DNA of 64,000 nt from Areca catechu (GCA_021397845.1 CM038052.1:132065854-132129853), one strand, 5' to 3'. Shown: positions 11,555 through 22,730, numbered from the stretch's first letter. Notes: a model not told the origin generated them from the sequence alone. Program-made: numbers and translations.

Positions 11555-12342
11555 CTACTTCCCATCATATCGAGTGACACCAAAAGGCATGGTCAAGAAC
11601 TCATATGATATAGAGATACCACCTGGCTTACCCGAAATCCTAGGATGTTGTTCCATCTCATAATAAGGTTCCATCTCTCGAAAGGTCATATCCATGGTGA
11701 CCAGCATATACGATGTAGGTAGGTAATAATACTTATACCCCTTCTTAGTGGCAGAATAACCCACAAAGATATATGTCAGAGCTCGAAGATCCAGTTTACC
11801 AATAGATGGTCTATGATCCCGAGTAAAACGTACACATCCAAAGACACGACATGGCATAATGTACTCAGTCTTTCCTTGCAAACATTTAAGTGGAGACATG
11901 GAGCCAAGAACTCAGAGTGACTATAGTTGATCATGTATGCCACAGTCAGAGTAGCCTCCCACTATAAAAATTTAGGAACCCACATAGCAAACATGAGGGC
12001 GCGAGTTACCTCTAGCAAATGTCGATTCTTCCATTTAGCTACTCCATTCTATGTGGGTATATCCATACAAGTAGTTTGATGAATGATCTCATTTATCCTG
12101 TAGGTAGGTATGAAATGCTTGATTTGTATACTCCGTACTATTATCAAATTAGAATATCTTAACCTTTGCTCCAAATTGGGTGTCTACCAGTTTATGAAAC
12201 TCTTTAAAACATGAGAATACCTCACTAGGTCACCCGACAATAACAATTAATGAAGGTGACAAACCACTGATGTCCTATAGTGGAAACAGTACAACAAGGT
12301 TCCAAACATTTGAATGCATAATGTCAAACTTATTATTGCTTC
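11555..12342 (-). pseudogene. Copia A integrase core and C-terminal region, broken
   Basis: The 11899-11555 frame gives VFGCVRFTRDHRPSIGKL and LRALTYIFVGYSATKKGYK, the conserved copia block after the integrase core. Toward 12342 the core can be followed in shifting frames (FKEFHKLV-, QFGAKVKI- and SDNGTEY-like remnants). The sequence stops at 12342 where Tat2 inserted and continues at 23577. Confidence 0.75.
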
Positions 12343-12420
12343 TATTATACCATGACGGCTCGCCCTCTATCAGAACTGACCCAATTTTGCGGTCTGACCC
12401 AGCCGCTCCAACCGAAAGGG

Positions 12421-12770
12421 GTCCGACCCACTGGAGCCGAGGTTCGAACGACCCTCTCCTGCTGGGGTACGGCCCATCATCCTTCGCCAGGGTCCGACCC
12501 ACTGGAGTCGAGGTCCGAACGACCCTCTCCCGTTGGGGTACGGCCCATCGTCCTTCGCTAGGGTCCGACCCACTAGAGCCGAGGTCCGAACGATCCTTTC
12601 AAGCTGGGGTATGGCCCATCATCCTTCGCCAGGATCCAACCAACTGGAGCTGAGGTCCGAACGACCCTCTCATGCTGGGGTATGGCCCATCATCCTTTGC
12701 CAGGGTCCGACCCACTGGAGTCGAGGTCCGAACGACCCTCTCCTGCTGGGGTACGGCCATCATCCTTCAG
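12421..12770 (+). repeat. 71-bp tandem repeat in the Tat2 5' LTR, five copies
   Basis: GTCCGACCCACTGGAG units start at 12421, 12492, 12563, 12634 and 12705, exactly 71 bp apart. The 3' LTR has only four units. Overlapping open frames here on both strands are products of the repeat, not genes. Confidence 0.92.
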
Positions 12771-13013
12771 AGGTTTGGCCTTTGACTGACCGACCACCTT
12801 GTGGCTGACATCCGACGTGCAAGCCTTGGCATCCAGGGTACTCCAGGAAGCATCTTTCTGTTACAACGGGATTCTGCCATCCCAATGGCCATGCTCCACT
12901 ACTTCCACGGTGTCGCCGTATCTACGCGCCACATGGCCACTATCCAGATTCTCCTAGGGGCAGATCGATCTTTTCCAGCCTCTCTCCTAATGAATTTTGG
13001 ACCGTTCCGCACC

Positions 13014-13022
13014 TATATAAGG
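13014..13022 (+). promoter_or_regulatory. TATA-like element of the Tat2 5' LTR
   Basis: TATATAAGG sits about 230 bp before the LTR end, and CTATAAAAGG sits at the matching place in the 3' LTR (23328-23337). This is the likely core promoter for the genomic RNA. Confidence 0.6.
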
Positions 13023-13251
13023 TACCCAGGGATTTGGAGGCACGAGAACTCTTCCCTCTCCTTATGCTGTTGGATTCTTTGGTTCCTCCATTCTGTTGCC
13101 TTCAACCTCCTGCTAACTTAAGCATCGGAGTGTCCCCCCCGGAACACCATCGGCGCCCTTAGAGACTTTTATGCAGGTTCGCACGGGAGAGGAGCGCTCT
13201 AGCCGATCCAGCCATCCCGGTTCCCGGTCCAGGAGTTGACGCAGTAACAGA

Positions 13252-13270
13252 TTGGCACTAGAGGGAGGGC
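13252..13270 (+). promoter_or_regulatory. putative Tat2 primer binding site
   Basis: TTGGCACTAGAGGGAGGG starts two bases after the LTR end. Position and similarity to the TTGGCGCTAGA-type sites of Tat elements suggest the tRNA primer site; the tRNA was not determined. Confidence 0.5.
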
Positions 13271-13478
13271 CGGCGCTGCGCATTCTTTCTTCTAAAAGGA
13301 GGAATCCAGCACTTCAACAAAAAGAAAATTGGCTAAGGGAAGAGCTCCAAATGCCACTGCCAGGAGAGACACCTCTCCTTCCAGGTATGAGGAGCCCCTC
13401 CGAGAGAATGATTTCATTGCCACCACCCCCACTACTGCAGAGCCTACTATCACTTTGGGACAGCAGCAATTTTAAACT

Positions 13479-14744
13479 TTGGTGAACCGCATCGAGACAC
13501 TCATGGCTGCAGTTCAACGGTTCCAGGAAGCAGCTGACAACCGGCAACAACTACCAGCTGCTTCCTACACCAACCCTCGGACTGCTGCTGCAGAAGGTCG
13601 ACGGCCAGAGATCCCCCGGCATGGTTCCCATGCTACCACGGAGCCTCGAAGGTCTTTGGGAGATCGCGTCGACGGCAAAAGGGCAAGGTCTACCTCGCCT
13701 TCCTACGTCGAGTCCATCCCCTCTGGCAGTCGGCCTGCCACCGAACCTCTGAAGGACTATGGCAGCAAGATTATGCGCATGGAGGAGCGCATTGATGAGA
13801 TTTCCCTCTAGCAGAAGGCCGAAGGGGGACAGGCATACGACTCCCGTTCCCCATTCTCTATGAAAATTTTGGCGGAGACGATTCCCCGCCACTTCAAGAT
13901 CCCACAGGTGGAACCCTATGATGGTACCACCGATTCGATGGACCATCTGGGCACGTACAAGGCTCACATGATGGTCCAAGGTGCCTCCGATGCTCTTCAT
14001 TGCATTGTCTTCCCCGCGACCCACAAGAAGACCGCCCGGATGTGGTTCTCCACCATCCGGCTAGGTACGATCCATTCCTTCTCCCAACTCAAATCCCTTT
14101 TTCTTTCCCATTTCAGGACTTGTAGTCAGATCCCGAGGACTACCGACTGCCTCTTCCTCGTGCTGCAAAAGGAGGGAGAGACCCTCCGGGATTTCATGGC
14201 CCGTTTCAACTCAGCGGCCATGGAAGTCCCGGACCTGAACGAAGCTATGGCGATGTCGGCCTTCAAGCGAGGGCTCCGCTCGTCCAGGCTGACCTTTATC
14301 CTGGACAAGAAGCATCCGACAAGCTACAGTGACTTGCTAGCCAGAGCGCAGAAGTATGCACTGATGGAAGAACAAGCTACCGGCTGACGCCAAGCTGAAG
14401 GAAGGTCGGCCCCGAAGAAGCGGAGCAACAAAGCTCCCAAAGTCTGACCTCCGAACGACAGTCGACGGTCGGCCCAACGCCGAAGTCCGAAGCCCAGGGA
14501 GTTTCCCCGGAGATTCGAGACTTATGCGCCTCTGTCCCTGCCTTGAGAGAAGATCCTAATGGAGATCGAGAACAAGACTTTTCTGCAAAGGCCTCGGCCA
14601 ATGAGGGGCCCTCCTGCCCTAAGAAACAAGGATAAGTTCTACTGCTTCCACAGAGACCATGGGCACAGTACTGAGGAGTGCCTGCAGTTGAAGGATGCCA
14701 TCGAAGACCTCATATGGAGGGTTAACCTGCGCAAGTATGTATGA
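13479..14744 (+). pseudogene. Tat2 gag, frame-broken
   Basis: The N-terminal part lies at 13479-13811. The capsid-like Retrotrans_gag part is the open frame 13860-14387 (175 residues), with YDGTTDSMDHLGTYKAHM, FPATHKKTARMWF and ETLRDFMARFN. The C-terminal frame 14559-14744 has YCFHRDHGHSTEECLQLKDA, the Cys/His box typical of Tat Gag. A stop before 13860 and a frame change around 14390-14560 interrupt it. Gag would assemble the cytoplasmic particle and bind the element RNA. The order and spacing are normal for the lineage. Confidence 0.85.
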
Positions 14745-14795
14745 CCCAATCGGGACCGGGCAGAAGCATCAAATGCCAGAAACCCCCTGGAGGAG

Positions 14796-15392
14796 GTGGA
14801 GCTCCCCAATCAAAGACCAACTAGCGGAGACATCGGCATGCTGCATCGATGGTCTGAAGGAGGCTGGAAGGACGAGACAGATGTTGCTAAGAGGTCCCGA
14901 GGCTCCAATGCCATTATCTTTTCTGATGAAGATCTCCTAGAAAATCATGTCTTTGAGAATGATCCTGTAGTCGTGTCGGTTGTCATTGCTAATTAAGATG
15001 TAAGGTGAATACTTGTTGATAATGGAAGCTCGATAGAGGTGTTACTGTATGATGCTTTTGTCATAATGAACTTGTCCAAATCTATGCTGCTGGAATCCCC
15101 CGCGTCGCTGACAGGCTTTGGGGGTAATTCCGTCGGAGTGGAAAGTGAAATAGTTCTCCCTGTGATAATTGGGGTGGAGCCTCTCCAGAAAACCCTCCTC
15201 ATCAACTTTGTTGACGTACGGACAACCTCACCTTACAATTCTATTCTAGGCCGGCCGGCCCTTAACAAATTCAGAGCTATTGTGTCTACTTACCATCTGT
15301 TGGCCAAGTTCCCAACCAGGAACGGGTCGAGTGATGAGGGGAGACCGTCGGATGGCCAGACAGTGTTTGACTATTTTGAATCAATAGTATGA
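14796..15392 (+). pseudogene. Tat2 aspartic protease, broken
   Basis: After NDPVVVSVVIAN there is a stop at about 14994. The second frame then gives ILVDNGSSIEVLLYDAF, the Tat protease active site (DxGSS), followed by GFGGNSVGVESEIVLP and NSILGRPALNKF, which closes the domain. The protease would cut the Gag-Pol precursor. The stop just before the active site and the change of frame prevent a single product. Confidence 0.8.
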
Positions 15393-15591
15393 GAGCCGTT
15401 CCACCGTAGAGCAACTTGACCCAAGGGCTGAAGTCGAAGGCCTCGGTCAGCTAGGGGAGAAGATTCTGTTTGTCCCACTCCGAGAGGGTGATCCCACTAA
15501 GGTCCTCCAAATTGGAGGCTCTCTCAGCGAAAACCTTAAGACAGAGTTAATCAGCTTTCTAAGGAGAAACGCCGATGTCTTCGCCTGGTCG

Positions 15592-16840
15592 GTGTCGGAC
15601 ATGCCTAGGATACCATCGGAGGTTATTACTCACCAACTCAAGATCGATCCCACCTACCGACCTATCCGACAGAAGAAGAGGAGCTTTGCTGCTAAAAGAC
15701 ATAAAGCTATTGATGAGGAAGTGAAGAAGCTCTGCGATGCCGGCTTTATTAGAGAAGTCCATTACCCTCAATGGCTGGCGAATGTGGTCATGGTGAAGAA
15801 GTCCAATGAGAAATGGAGGATCTATGTGGACTACACCAACCTCAATAAGGCCTGTACGAAGGATAGCTTCCCAGTACCGAAGATTGATCAGCTGGTGGAT
15901 GCCACAGCCGGCCATCAGCTTCTCAGCTTTATGGATGCCTTTTCTAGATACAACCAAATAAAGATGCATCCGGAAGATGAGGAGAAGACCGCCTTTGTCA
16001 CTGATAAAGGCCTGTACTGCTATTGGATGATGCCCTTCGGCTTGAAGAACGCCGGCGCCACCTTTCAATGGCTGATCAACCTGGTGTTCAAGGGACAGCT
16101 GGTAAGAAACATGGAGGCTTACGTGGATGACATAATAGTGAAGAGTCTCCGTAAGGTGACCACATCAAGGACTTGCAAGAATCCTTCGATGCACTTAGGT
16201 GCCATCGGATGAAGCTGAACCCCACGAAATATACTTTTGGGGTAACCTCTGGTAAATTCCTTGGTTTTCCAGTTACACAGAGGGGAATTGAAGTGAATCC
16301 TGACAAGATCAGAGCCATCACGGAGATGGCGCATCTGACCAACAAAAGCAGGTCCAAGAGCTCACTGGCCGGATCACCTCTCTCAGCTGTTTTATCTCCC
16401 GGTCGGCTGAGAAGTCCTTGCCATTCTTTAAGACCCTGCACTGGTCGTAGGGATTTGTTTGGACTGAGGAGTACTTGAAGAACCCTCCGCTACTGGCCAA
16501 GCCGACAGAGGGGGAACCCTTATACCTCTACCTTTCGACGTCGGACGAAGCAGTCTGCGCCGTCCTCATGCGAGTCGGAGAGGACGGACAGCAGAAGCCC
16601 ATCTATTACATTAGCAAAGTCCTCCATGATGCCGAAATGAGGTACCCTAAGATGCAAAAATTAATATACTCCTTGGTCATATTGGCTAAGCGACTCCGAC
16701 CGTACTTCCAAGCACATCCAATCGTGGTACTGACCGACCAACCTCTCAAGGCGATTCTTCGGAGTCCGGACACATCCGGTCGGCTCGCTAAATGGGCCAT
16801 CAAGTTAGGAGAGTTCGATATCTCCTTCCAGCTGTGATCT
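15592..16840 (+). pseudogene. Tat2 reverse transcriptase and RNase H, frame-broken
   Basis: The RT frame 15592-16212 has RPIRQKKRSFAAKRHKAI, WRIYVDYTNLNKAC, FMDAFSRYNQIKMHPEDEE, MMPFGLKNAGATFQ and the catalytic AYVDDIIVKS (YVDD codons at 16120-16131). A frameshift near 16150-16170 moves the thumb into the 16173-16478 frame (KLNPTKYTFGV). A second shift near 16370 moves it again. RNase H is 16475-16837, with EPLYLYLSTSDEAVCAVL, KPIYYISKVLHDAEMRY and LTDQPLKAIL. The catalytic residues are present but the frame is not continuous. Confidence 0.88.
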
Positions 16841-16897
16841 GCCTTGAAAGCCCAAGTAATTGCTGACTTCATTGCATAGTGTATGTAGAAGCAGGAG

Positions 16898-17578
16898 ATG
16901 CCCCCTTGGATGGCTGAAATACCCGAAGCGGATGCTGTTTATGAAGCAGAACCAGCCTGGACTCTCCATGTGGACAGAGTGTCCAACCTTTCACGCTACG
17001 GAGCCAAACTGATTTTGGCCGAGCCGGACGGGGAGAACCTGGAGTATGCTTTGCACTTCTTATTTCAGGTATCAAATAATCAAGCAGAGTATGAAGCCCT
17101 CCTTGCAGGGCTTTGGATCACCCACGAACTGGGCATCAGTCGACTCAGAGTTTTCTTTGACTCCCAGCTGGTGGTCAACCAAGTAAAGGGGGAATTTGAG
17201 GCCAAGGATCTGACCCTAGCAAAGTACTTAAATCAGGTACAAAGCCTCATCCCTCAGTTCAAGTTTTTTGAAATTCTCCACATACCTCGTCTGCAAAACT
17301 CTCGGGCGAATGCTCTCTCAAGGCTGGCTACGGCCACCGGCGGGACTTCCAACCGAACCTTTGTGGAGTATTTGCGACATCCTAGCATTGCCGAAGAGCT
17401 GACGGAGATCCATCAGGTGGAACATGAAGCCTCTTGGATGGACCCAATCCTTACTTTCTTGGCCAAGGGAACCCTTCCTGATGATCCGGTAGAGGCCAAA
17501 CAGATACACCGACAGCCCCCAAGTACGTCGTCCTTGATGGTACCTTGTATAAGCGGTCATTCTCACAGCCGCTGTTGA
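16898..17578 (+). pseudogene. Tat2 archaeal-type second RNase H
   Basis: The frame contains WTLHVDRVSNLSRYGAKLIL, NNQAEYEALLAGLW, LGISRLRVFFDSQLVVNQV and LNQVQSLIPQF, the archaeal-type RNase H that defines Tat elements, then the linker toward integrase with LQNSRANALSRLA. The Asp of HVD, the Glu of AEYEAL and the Asp of DSQL, expected catalytic residues, are present. Relatives commonly have HVDGAS or similar; here DGA reads DRV. It is open for 226 residues but belongs to a polyprotein broken on both sides. Confidence 0.85.
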
Positions 17579-17579
17579 A

Positions 17580-18600
17580 GTGTTTGGGGCTGGCTGACGC
17601 CGACTACGCCCTCAGAGAAGTCCATGAAGGTATTTGCGACGACCACCTTGGAGGGAGATCCCTAGCTTACAAGATCATCCGGTAGGGATATTACTGGCCC
17701 AGCATTCAGAAGGATACATCGGACTTCGTCCGAAGGTGCGATGCATGCCAGAGGTACTCCATCATTCAAAGGAGGCCTGCCAGCGAGCTGACTCTGATCA
17801 CCGCCCCATGGCCGTTTGCATAGTGAGGGATGGATATTCTGGGACCCTTTCCCCCGACCTCCGAACAATGAAAATTTTTGCTTGTGGCTATCGACTATTT
17901 CATCAAGTGGGTGGAAGCCAAACCACTAGCGCAGATAACGGAGCCCAAAGTGGAGAACTTCATCCAGAAAAACATCATCTTCCAATTTGGCATTCCCCGG
18001 ACAATTATCACTAATAATGGAAGACAATTTGATAACTCCAAGTTCCAAGATTTCTGTCAGCAGTACCAAATCTATCACCGAATTACCTCGGTCGGCCACC
18101 CACAGTGCAACGGTGAGGCCGAAGTCACCAACAGGACGATCCTGCATGGGCTGAACACCCATCTCAATGAAGCAAAGGGACTTTGGGCAGAAGAACTCCA
18201 ATTTGTGTTATGGGCATATCAGACGACTGCCAGAGCATCTACCGGCGAAACTCCGTTTAATCTCACTTACGGAAGTGAAGCTGTCATCCCTACTGAAATT
18301 TCTTTCCAATCCCTCCGGATCGATCGCTATGCTGAGCTAGCCAACTCCGAGAGACGAAGGGCTGACCTAGACTTACTTGAGGAGACAAGGCTTCGAGCAA
18401 GCATGAAGATGGCGGTGTGCCGCCAAAAGATGGAAAAGTATTACAACTCGCGAGTCAAGGCGCGGGCTTTTCGAGTCAGCGATTTGGTCTTACGGAGGGT
18501 CAAAATCTCGAGGCCGACGGAGCAAGGCAAGCTTTCCCCAAATTGGGAAGGACTGTATCGGGTCTCTGAGGTGGTTTGAGCCGGCACTTATCGGCTGGAA
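17580..18600 (+). pseudogene. Tat2 integrase with D-to-N at the second catalytic position
   Basis: The zinc-binding region (17590-17800) reads HEGICDDHLGG, a stop, YYWPSIQKD and CDACQRYS. The core is the frame 17878-18579: LVAIDYFIKWVEAKPL, PRTIITNNGRQFDNSKF, HPQCNGEAEVTNRTILHGL, WAYQTTARASTGETPFNLTYG and AVIPTEIS, then the C-terminal strand RVKISRPTEQGKLSPNWEG. The usual TDNG of the DDE triad reads TNNG (codon AAT at 18013-18015), so the enzyme would be inactive even if the frame were whole. The first Asp and the Glu (GEAE) remain. No chromodomain follows, as expected for Tat. Confidence 0.88.
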
Positions 18601-18689
18601 TTTTTGGACGGACGATAGTTGGCTCATCCATGGAATGTAGACAATCTCCGCATATATTATCAATGAAGTTCACATTTCTCTTACGAACC

Positions 18690-19015
18690 ACTTCTGAAAG
18701 TCCGACTCAAGTCAACAAAGGCTCTTGGGCAGCCCACTTCAGAAAGTCCGACTCCGGTCGGCAAAGGCTCTAGGACAGCCCACTTTTGAAAGTCCGACTC
18801 CGGTCAGCAAAGGCTCTAGGGCAGCCCACTTTCGAATGTCCGACTCTGGTCGGCAAAGGCTCTAGGGCAGCCCACTTCCGAAAGTCCGACTCCGGTCGGC
18901 AAAGGCTCTAGGGAAGCCCACTTCCGAAAGTCCGACTCCGATCGGCAAAGGCTCTAGGGCAGCCCACTTCCGAAAGTCCGACTCCGGTCGGCAAAGGCTC
19001 TAGGGCAGCCCAGTC
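18690..19015 (+). repeat. 46-bp tandem array, seven copies (Tat2 3' region)
   Basis: GTCCGACTCCGGTCGGCAAA units begin at 18700, 18746, 18792, 18838, 18884, 18930 and 18976, exactly 46 bp apart and very similar to each other. The array starts just after the integrase stop. Confidence 0.93.
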
Positions 19016-19680
19016 CGGAAGCAGACAGACCAACACTTAGGATAAATTTCCTAAGCTAGTTTCTCCGGCCTAAGCTGACATCCAACAACTACCCCAACTG
19101 CTTCATCGTCCGGAAGCCGATGGACCAACACCTAAGTTAAATTTCTTAAGCTAGTTGATCCGGCCTGAGCTGACATCCGACCGCTGCCCCAACTGCTTCA
19201 GCATCCAGAAGTCGACGGACCAACACTTAAGATAAATCTCCTAAGCTAGTTGCTTCGGCCCGAGCTGACATCCGACCGCTGCCCAACTACTTCAGCATCC
19301 GGAAGCCGACAGACCAACACTCATGATAAATTTTCTAAGCTAGTTGCTCTGGCCTAAGCTGACATCCGACCGCTGCCCCAACTGCTTCAACGTTTGGAAG
19401 CCGACGAACCAACACTCAGGATAAATTTCCTAAGCTAGTTTCTCTGGCCTGAGCTGACATCCGACCGCTGCCCTAACTGCTTCAGCGTCCGGAAGCCGAT
19501 AGACCAACACTTGGGATAAATTTTCTAAGCTAGTTGCTCTGGCCTGAGCTGACATCCGACCACTGCCCCAACTACTTTAGCGTCCGGAAGCCAACGGACC
19601 AACACTTAGGATAAATCTCCCAAGCTAATTGCTCCGGCCTGAGCTGACACCCGACTGCCGCCTTAACTGCTCTAATCTAT
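19016..19680 (+). repeat. 95-bp tandem array, seven copies (Tat2 3' region)
   Basis: ACCAACACTTAGGATAAAT units recur at 19029, 19124, 19219, 19313, 19408, 19503 and 19598 (94-95 bp). Each contains CTAAGCTAGTT and GAGCTGACATCCGACC. It directly follows the 46-bp array but the monomer is unrelated. Confidence 0.93.
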
Positions 19681-20054
19681 TCTCGATCCGGAAGGTCGAA
19701 GGGCCAGTACTTGATGTAAAAGTCATAAGAGGATCTAGTTTATCCTGGGTTTTCACTTAGCACTTACCCCGAAGATCTGACCGCACACTCTAATATGCCG
19801 ACTGGCCCATACTTAGCAAAATTTCAGAGAGCAGTGCAGTAAAAAGCACAAAAAAGAAGATACAATTAAGATGAAAAGTTTACTTCATTGATCTGAAAAG
19901 ACTTTTACAAAAGGTGAAGGTTGAGCCTTTACAACCAGCTAGGTCTGACCTTCGGGGGGTACTACAATGGCCACTTCGACCTCTTCTGCTACAACGGCCG
20001 CTTCGACCTCTTTGGCCCCCTAGCTGCCTCCGCTTCACAAGCCGGGGTGCCCGC
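19681..20054. other. spacer between Tat2 arrays and antisense gene
   Basis: No separate gene is seen. On the minus strand this is the 3' untranslated side of the antisense gene. The short frames 19880-20080 and 19914-20229 overlap it in other frames and have low-complexity Arg/Leu-rich translations. Confidence 0.5.
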
Positions 20055-22109
20055 TCAGGCTTCTTCAGCCTCTTCGGCAATCATCTCCGTCGGGGCATCA
20101 GTCGCTTGGGCGGTCGGATCGGCTACCTCCGAAGCTTCTGCCATTGCTGGCTTTAGCAACTGGAGGAATGAAAGGTCGAACACCAGGAAGGTGGCGCCAA
20201 CCTTCCCCAGGCACTCTTCGTACCCGTAATCGAAGCCGACGGTCCTGGCTTTGTTCATCTCCTCCTCGAAATCCTTGGAGGTCTTGTAGTCAGCGACGGC
20301 CTTCTCCCTAGCCATCTTCAGCAGATCCTGGGCTGTCTTTAGCAGGCCCTTGTACCTCTCCGCAGATGCCTGGTATCCCTTCAAGCAGAGATCCAGATCA
20401 GTATAATGGCCCTCCTCGACCTTCAGCTGACGAGCCAAGGCTTTAAGCTTCTTCTTCTTCTCTTTGAGCATGGCCTCCTAATCAGCCTTCTAGGCGAGCA
20501 AGTCCTCGCTTCTCTTCCTTTCGGCCTCCAACTCGGCCAGCAAGGGGACACCATCGCTGCTTCGACCCTCAAGCCGAGCACCTCTTCCCACGATACTGTC
20601 AGCGCTGTCCGTGCCATGTCCCTCGCCAGCTTGGCCGCCTCGGCCCTCTTGGTCAGCTACTCCTTTATATACAGCAGCTCGCCCAAGCCTTGGTCCATCA
20701 GGAGGTTGTCCCTAATGAGCTGCCGACAAAGACGAACAATCAGAAAAACTATAGTGATAAGCTGAAAGTGAAGACCGAGAGAATGAAGCTTACCCCAAGA
20801 AGGTGGCGGAGGGAACTGCTGGCCGCCTCGTTGACTGACCGCCCGTCGGACTCGGGGACGGACCGCTAGAGCTGCTCCCTTGCCTCCTCAGCCGCGCGCC
20901 ATAGTAGGCGCTCTTCTTCCTCTCCTAGGGCCCAAGCAGCCCTCTCACCAGAAGCCGACGGACCCTCACCCATGAGGGCCCCCTAGGTCGTCGGGTGAAC
21001 TATCATGGTCATCTCCGGTGGTGGGGGTGCAGGAGCTGCCACTGTCCCAGCCGACGAGGAGTGCCTCCCTTCCACCTGGGCGGCCGCTTGTCTCGCTGAA
21101 GATAGCTCGGACGCGATCACCTTCTGGCGTTCGATCAGGGGCATGTCGTCCCCCAAGTCGATGGAGACCACTAGAACGGACGACTCCACCATCTGCTGCT
21201 TCTTTGGCCTTTCGGGCACCGGTTCCATCACCCGCTTCCTCTGTTCTTGCTATGTCGGCTCTGCGATCCGGACAGCTCTCTTCTGCACCGACCGCGTCGA
21301 CAAGACAGCCCTATCCAGCTTCATCTTTTCACCTGTCAGTAGCAAAAACAAAGTTAGCAACAATCACAAATGCTGACAACGAGTAAAGAAGAAGAGGGTG
21401 AAGGTTGATCTCTCCCTACACAACCCTCGCCCTACCTAATGTCGGCTGTCAGTTGAGTCCTGCCCGGTGAAGGCTGTCCTCAAAAAGAAGGAAGCTAATG
21501 AACTTCGGGTCTTCACTGTCTAGCCTATGGAAGTCGGCCTCGTCAGCCCTCGAGACCTTCCTCCAATGCAAGGCATCCCGCCTCGCCCCCTCCAGGCTGC
21601 CTTGAAGTCCCACGGCTCCAGGCTATCTATAAAAAAGAACCTGGACTTCCATCCATGAATAGTTGATGGAAGCCCCCCTAAGATCTTCCGGTTAAGACGG
21701 GGACTGAACATCCACCATTCCTGACTCTGAAAGTCCTGTTTCAACAGGAAGAAGTTGGAGAATAGGGACACCCTAGGCTCTATGTCGGCCTCCCAACACA
21801 AGACCACGAAGCCGCATATCACTCTAATGCTATTCGGCATCAGCTGGGAGGGTGTGATCCTAAAGGTATTGAAGACCTGGACAAAGAAGCTATTGATCAG
21901 AAACCGAAGACCGGCCTTCAGATGGTCTTCGTATATGGAGAGGGCTCCTAGGTTCAAGGTCCATTTACCCTACCCTCTCGGCTCGGGACGGTCAGGTGCA
22001 AAGTAGAGAGAATGCCATATATGGTTCTGAGGTCTTCAACCCTCTCTCGGGTCATGGTCAATGGGATATCGAACGGACCAGGCTCCCTATGGCTATGGGC
22101 TACAGCCAT
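20055..22109 (-). pseudogene. Tat2 antisense gene: Transposase_28-type protein with coiled coil, three exons
   Basis: Transcribed opposite to pol. The candidate start is ATG at 22109. Exon 1 runs to 21436 and includes VEDLRTIYGIL, then after a frame change at about 21955 IYEDHLKAGLRFLINSFFVQ, VICGFVVLCWEADIE, SLFSNFFLL and GWKSRFFFID. These match what I know as the Transposase_28 (putative gypsy-type) family. A stop occurs at about 21520. Intron 1 is 21333-21435 (GTAGGG...ACAG). Exon 2 (21332-20794) is acidic and Ala/Pro-rich (VVSIDLGDDMPLIERQK). Intron 2 is 20720-20793 (GTAAGC...GCAG). Exon 3 ends in a Lys/Glu/Leu-rich coiled coil (frame 20471-20055). Such extra antisense frames between pol and the 3' LTR are known in Tat elements; their role is unknown. 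Frame change and stop make this copy defective unless they are sequencing errors. Confidence 0.75.
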
Positions 22110-22280
22110 CCTAAGGCTATCTGCCAAAGGGGAAGAAGAAGATGGGGAAGATGAAGACGAGTCTAACCTGGTTTCTGGGTCTCTAAGAAAGCCTAAGAGC
22201 AGCACGGACGGGGGAGGAGGCGACTCTTTTCTCTTCCAATGCAAATGCAACAGCAAGTGCCTCCCGGGCGCTCCCTCCCT

Positions 22281-22289
22281 CCTTTTATA
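22281..22289 (-). promoter_or_regulatory. TATA box for the Tat2 antisense gene
   Basis: Read on the minus strand this is TATAAAAGG, about 170 bp upstream of the candidate ATG at 22109 and outside the LTR. It suggests that the antisense gene has its own promoter. Confidence 0.6.
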
Positions 22290-22299
22290 GGCATCCGGG

Positions 22300-22712
22300 G
22301 TCCATGCCCCAACACACCCCCACATGCCAGGCTCCGACGGCTGCCGCTTCGGTTCCCAGATTTGGCAGGAAATTGAAGGGATGCGCTGGATCATATACGG
22401 CCATGATCCACGTGACAGGCGAAGCAATGGTGGATGGGCTATTTCCGCGAGCGCACCCACCGCTCTGATGGTGCCACATGTCCCACATCGCTTCAAGAAT
22501 CCGGATGGACAGCCACTACGCACCGTACCAGCCATACCCGCCCTGCCAGACCCCGCCAATCAGGAGCTACCACCTATCTCGGGGCCAAAAATCGGGGTGG
22601 GAGGCGGACAGGCGTGATGCACTGAATCGGATTCGCCATCATTTGGAAGACCGGTGCATTTAATGCCATTTAATGCACTCGCCCTTCGAGCCTGCGGACT
22701 CGCTCGAAGCAC
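22300..22712. other. upstream region of the Tat2 antisense gene
   Basis: No gene is supported on either strand. Open frames on both strands overlap each other without recognisable similarity. It lies between the antisense TATA box and the polypurine tract, so it probably holds promoter elements. Confidence 0.5.
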
Positions 22713-22726
22713 AAGGGCAAGGGGGA
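22713..22726 (+). promoter_or_regulatory. Tat2 polypurine tract
   Basis: AAGGGCAAGGGGGA lies four bases before the 3' LTR start TGTTATGCC and would prime plus-strand DNA synthesis. Confidence 0.75.
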
Positions 22727-22730
22727 CAAC

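Larger units (their letters stand above)
12343..13249 (+). repeat. Tat2 5' LTR
   Basis: It begins TATTATACCATGAC (the 3' copy has TGTTATGCCATGAC, so the terminal TG has mutated) and ends GCAGTAACA. A TATA-like TATATAAGG lies at 13014-13022, and TTAAGCATCGGAG follows about 100 bp downstream. Confidence 0.9.

Noticed and set aside
12270..12808. Overlapping open frames on both strands (up to 127 codons)
   Set aside because: They follow the 71-bp LTR repeats (71 is not a multiple of three) and have no similarity to proteins; the same appears in the other LTR at 22740-23333.
22012..22663. Plus-strand frames over the antisense gene start
   Set aside because: Shadows of the minus-strand gene and its promoter region; no recognisable domains.
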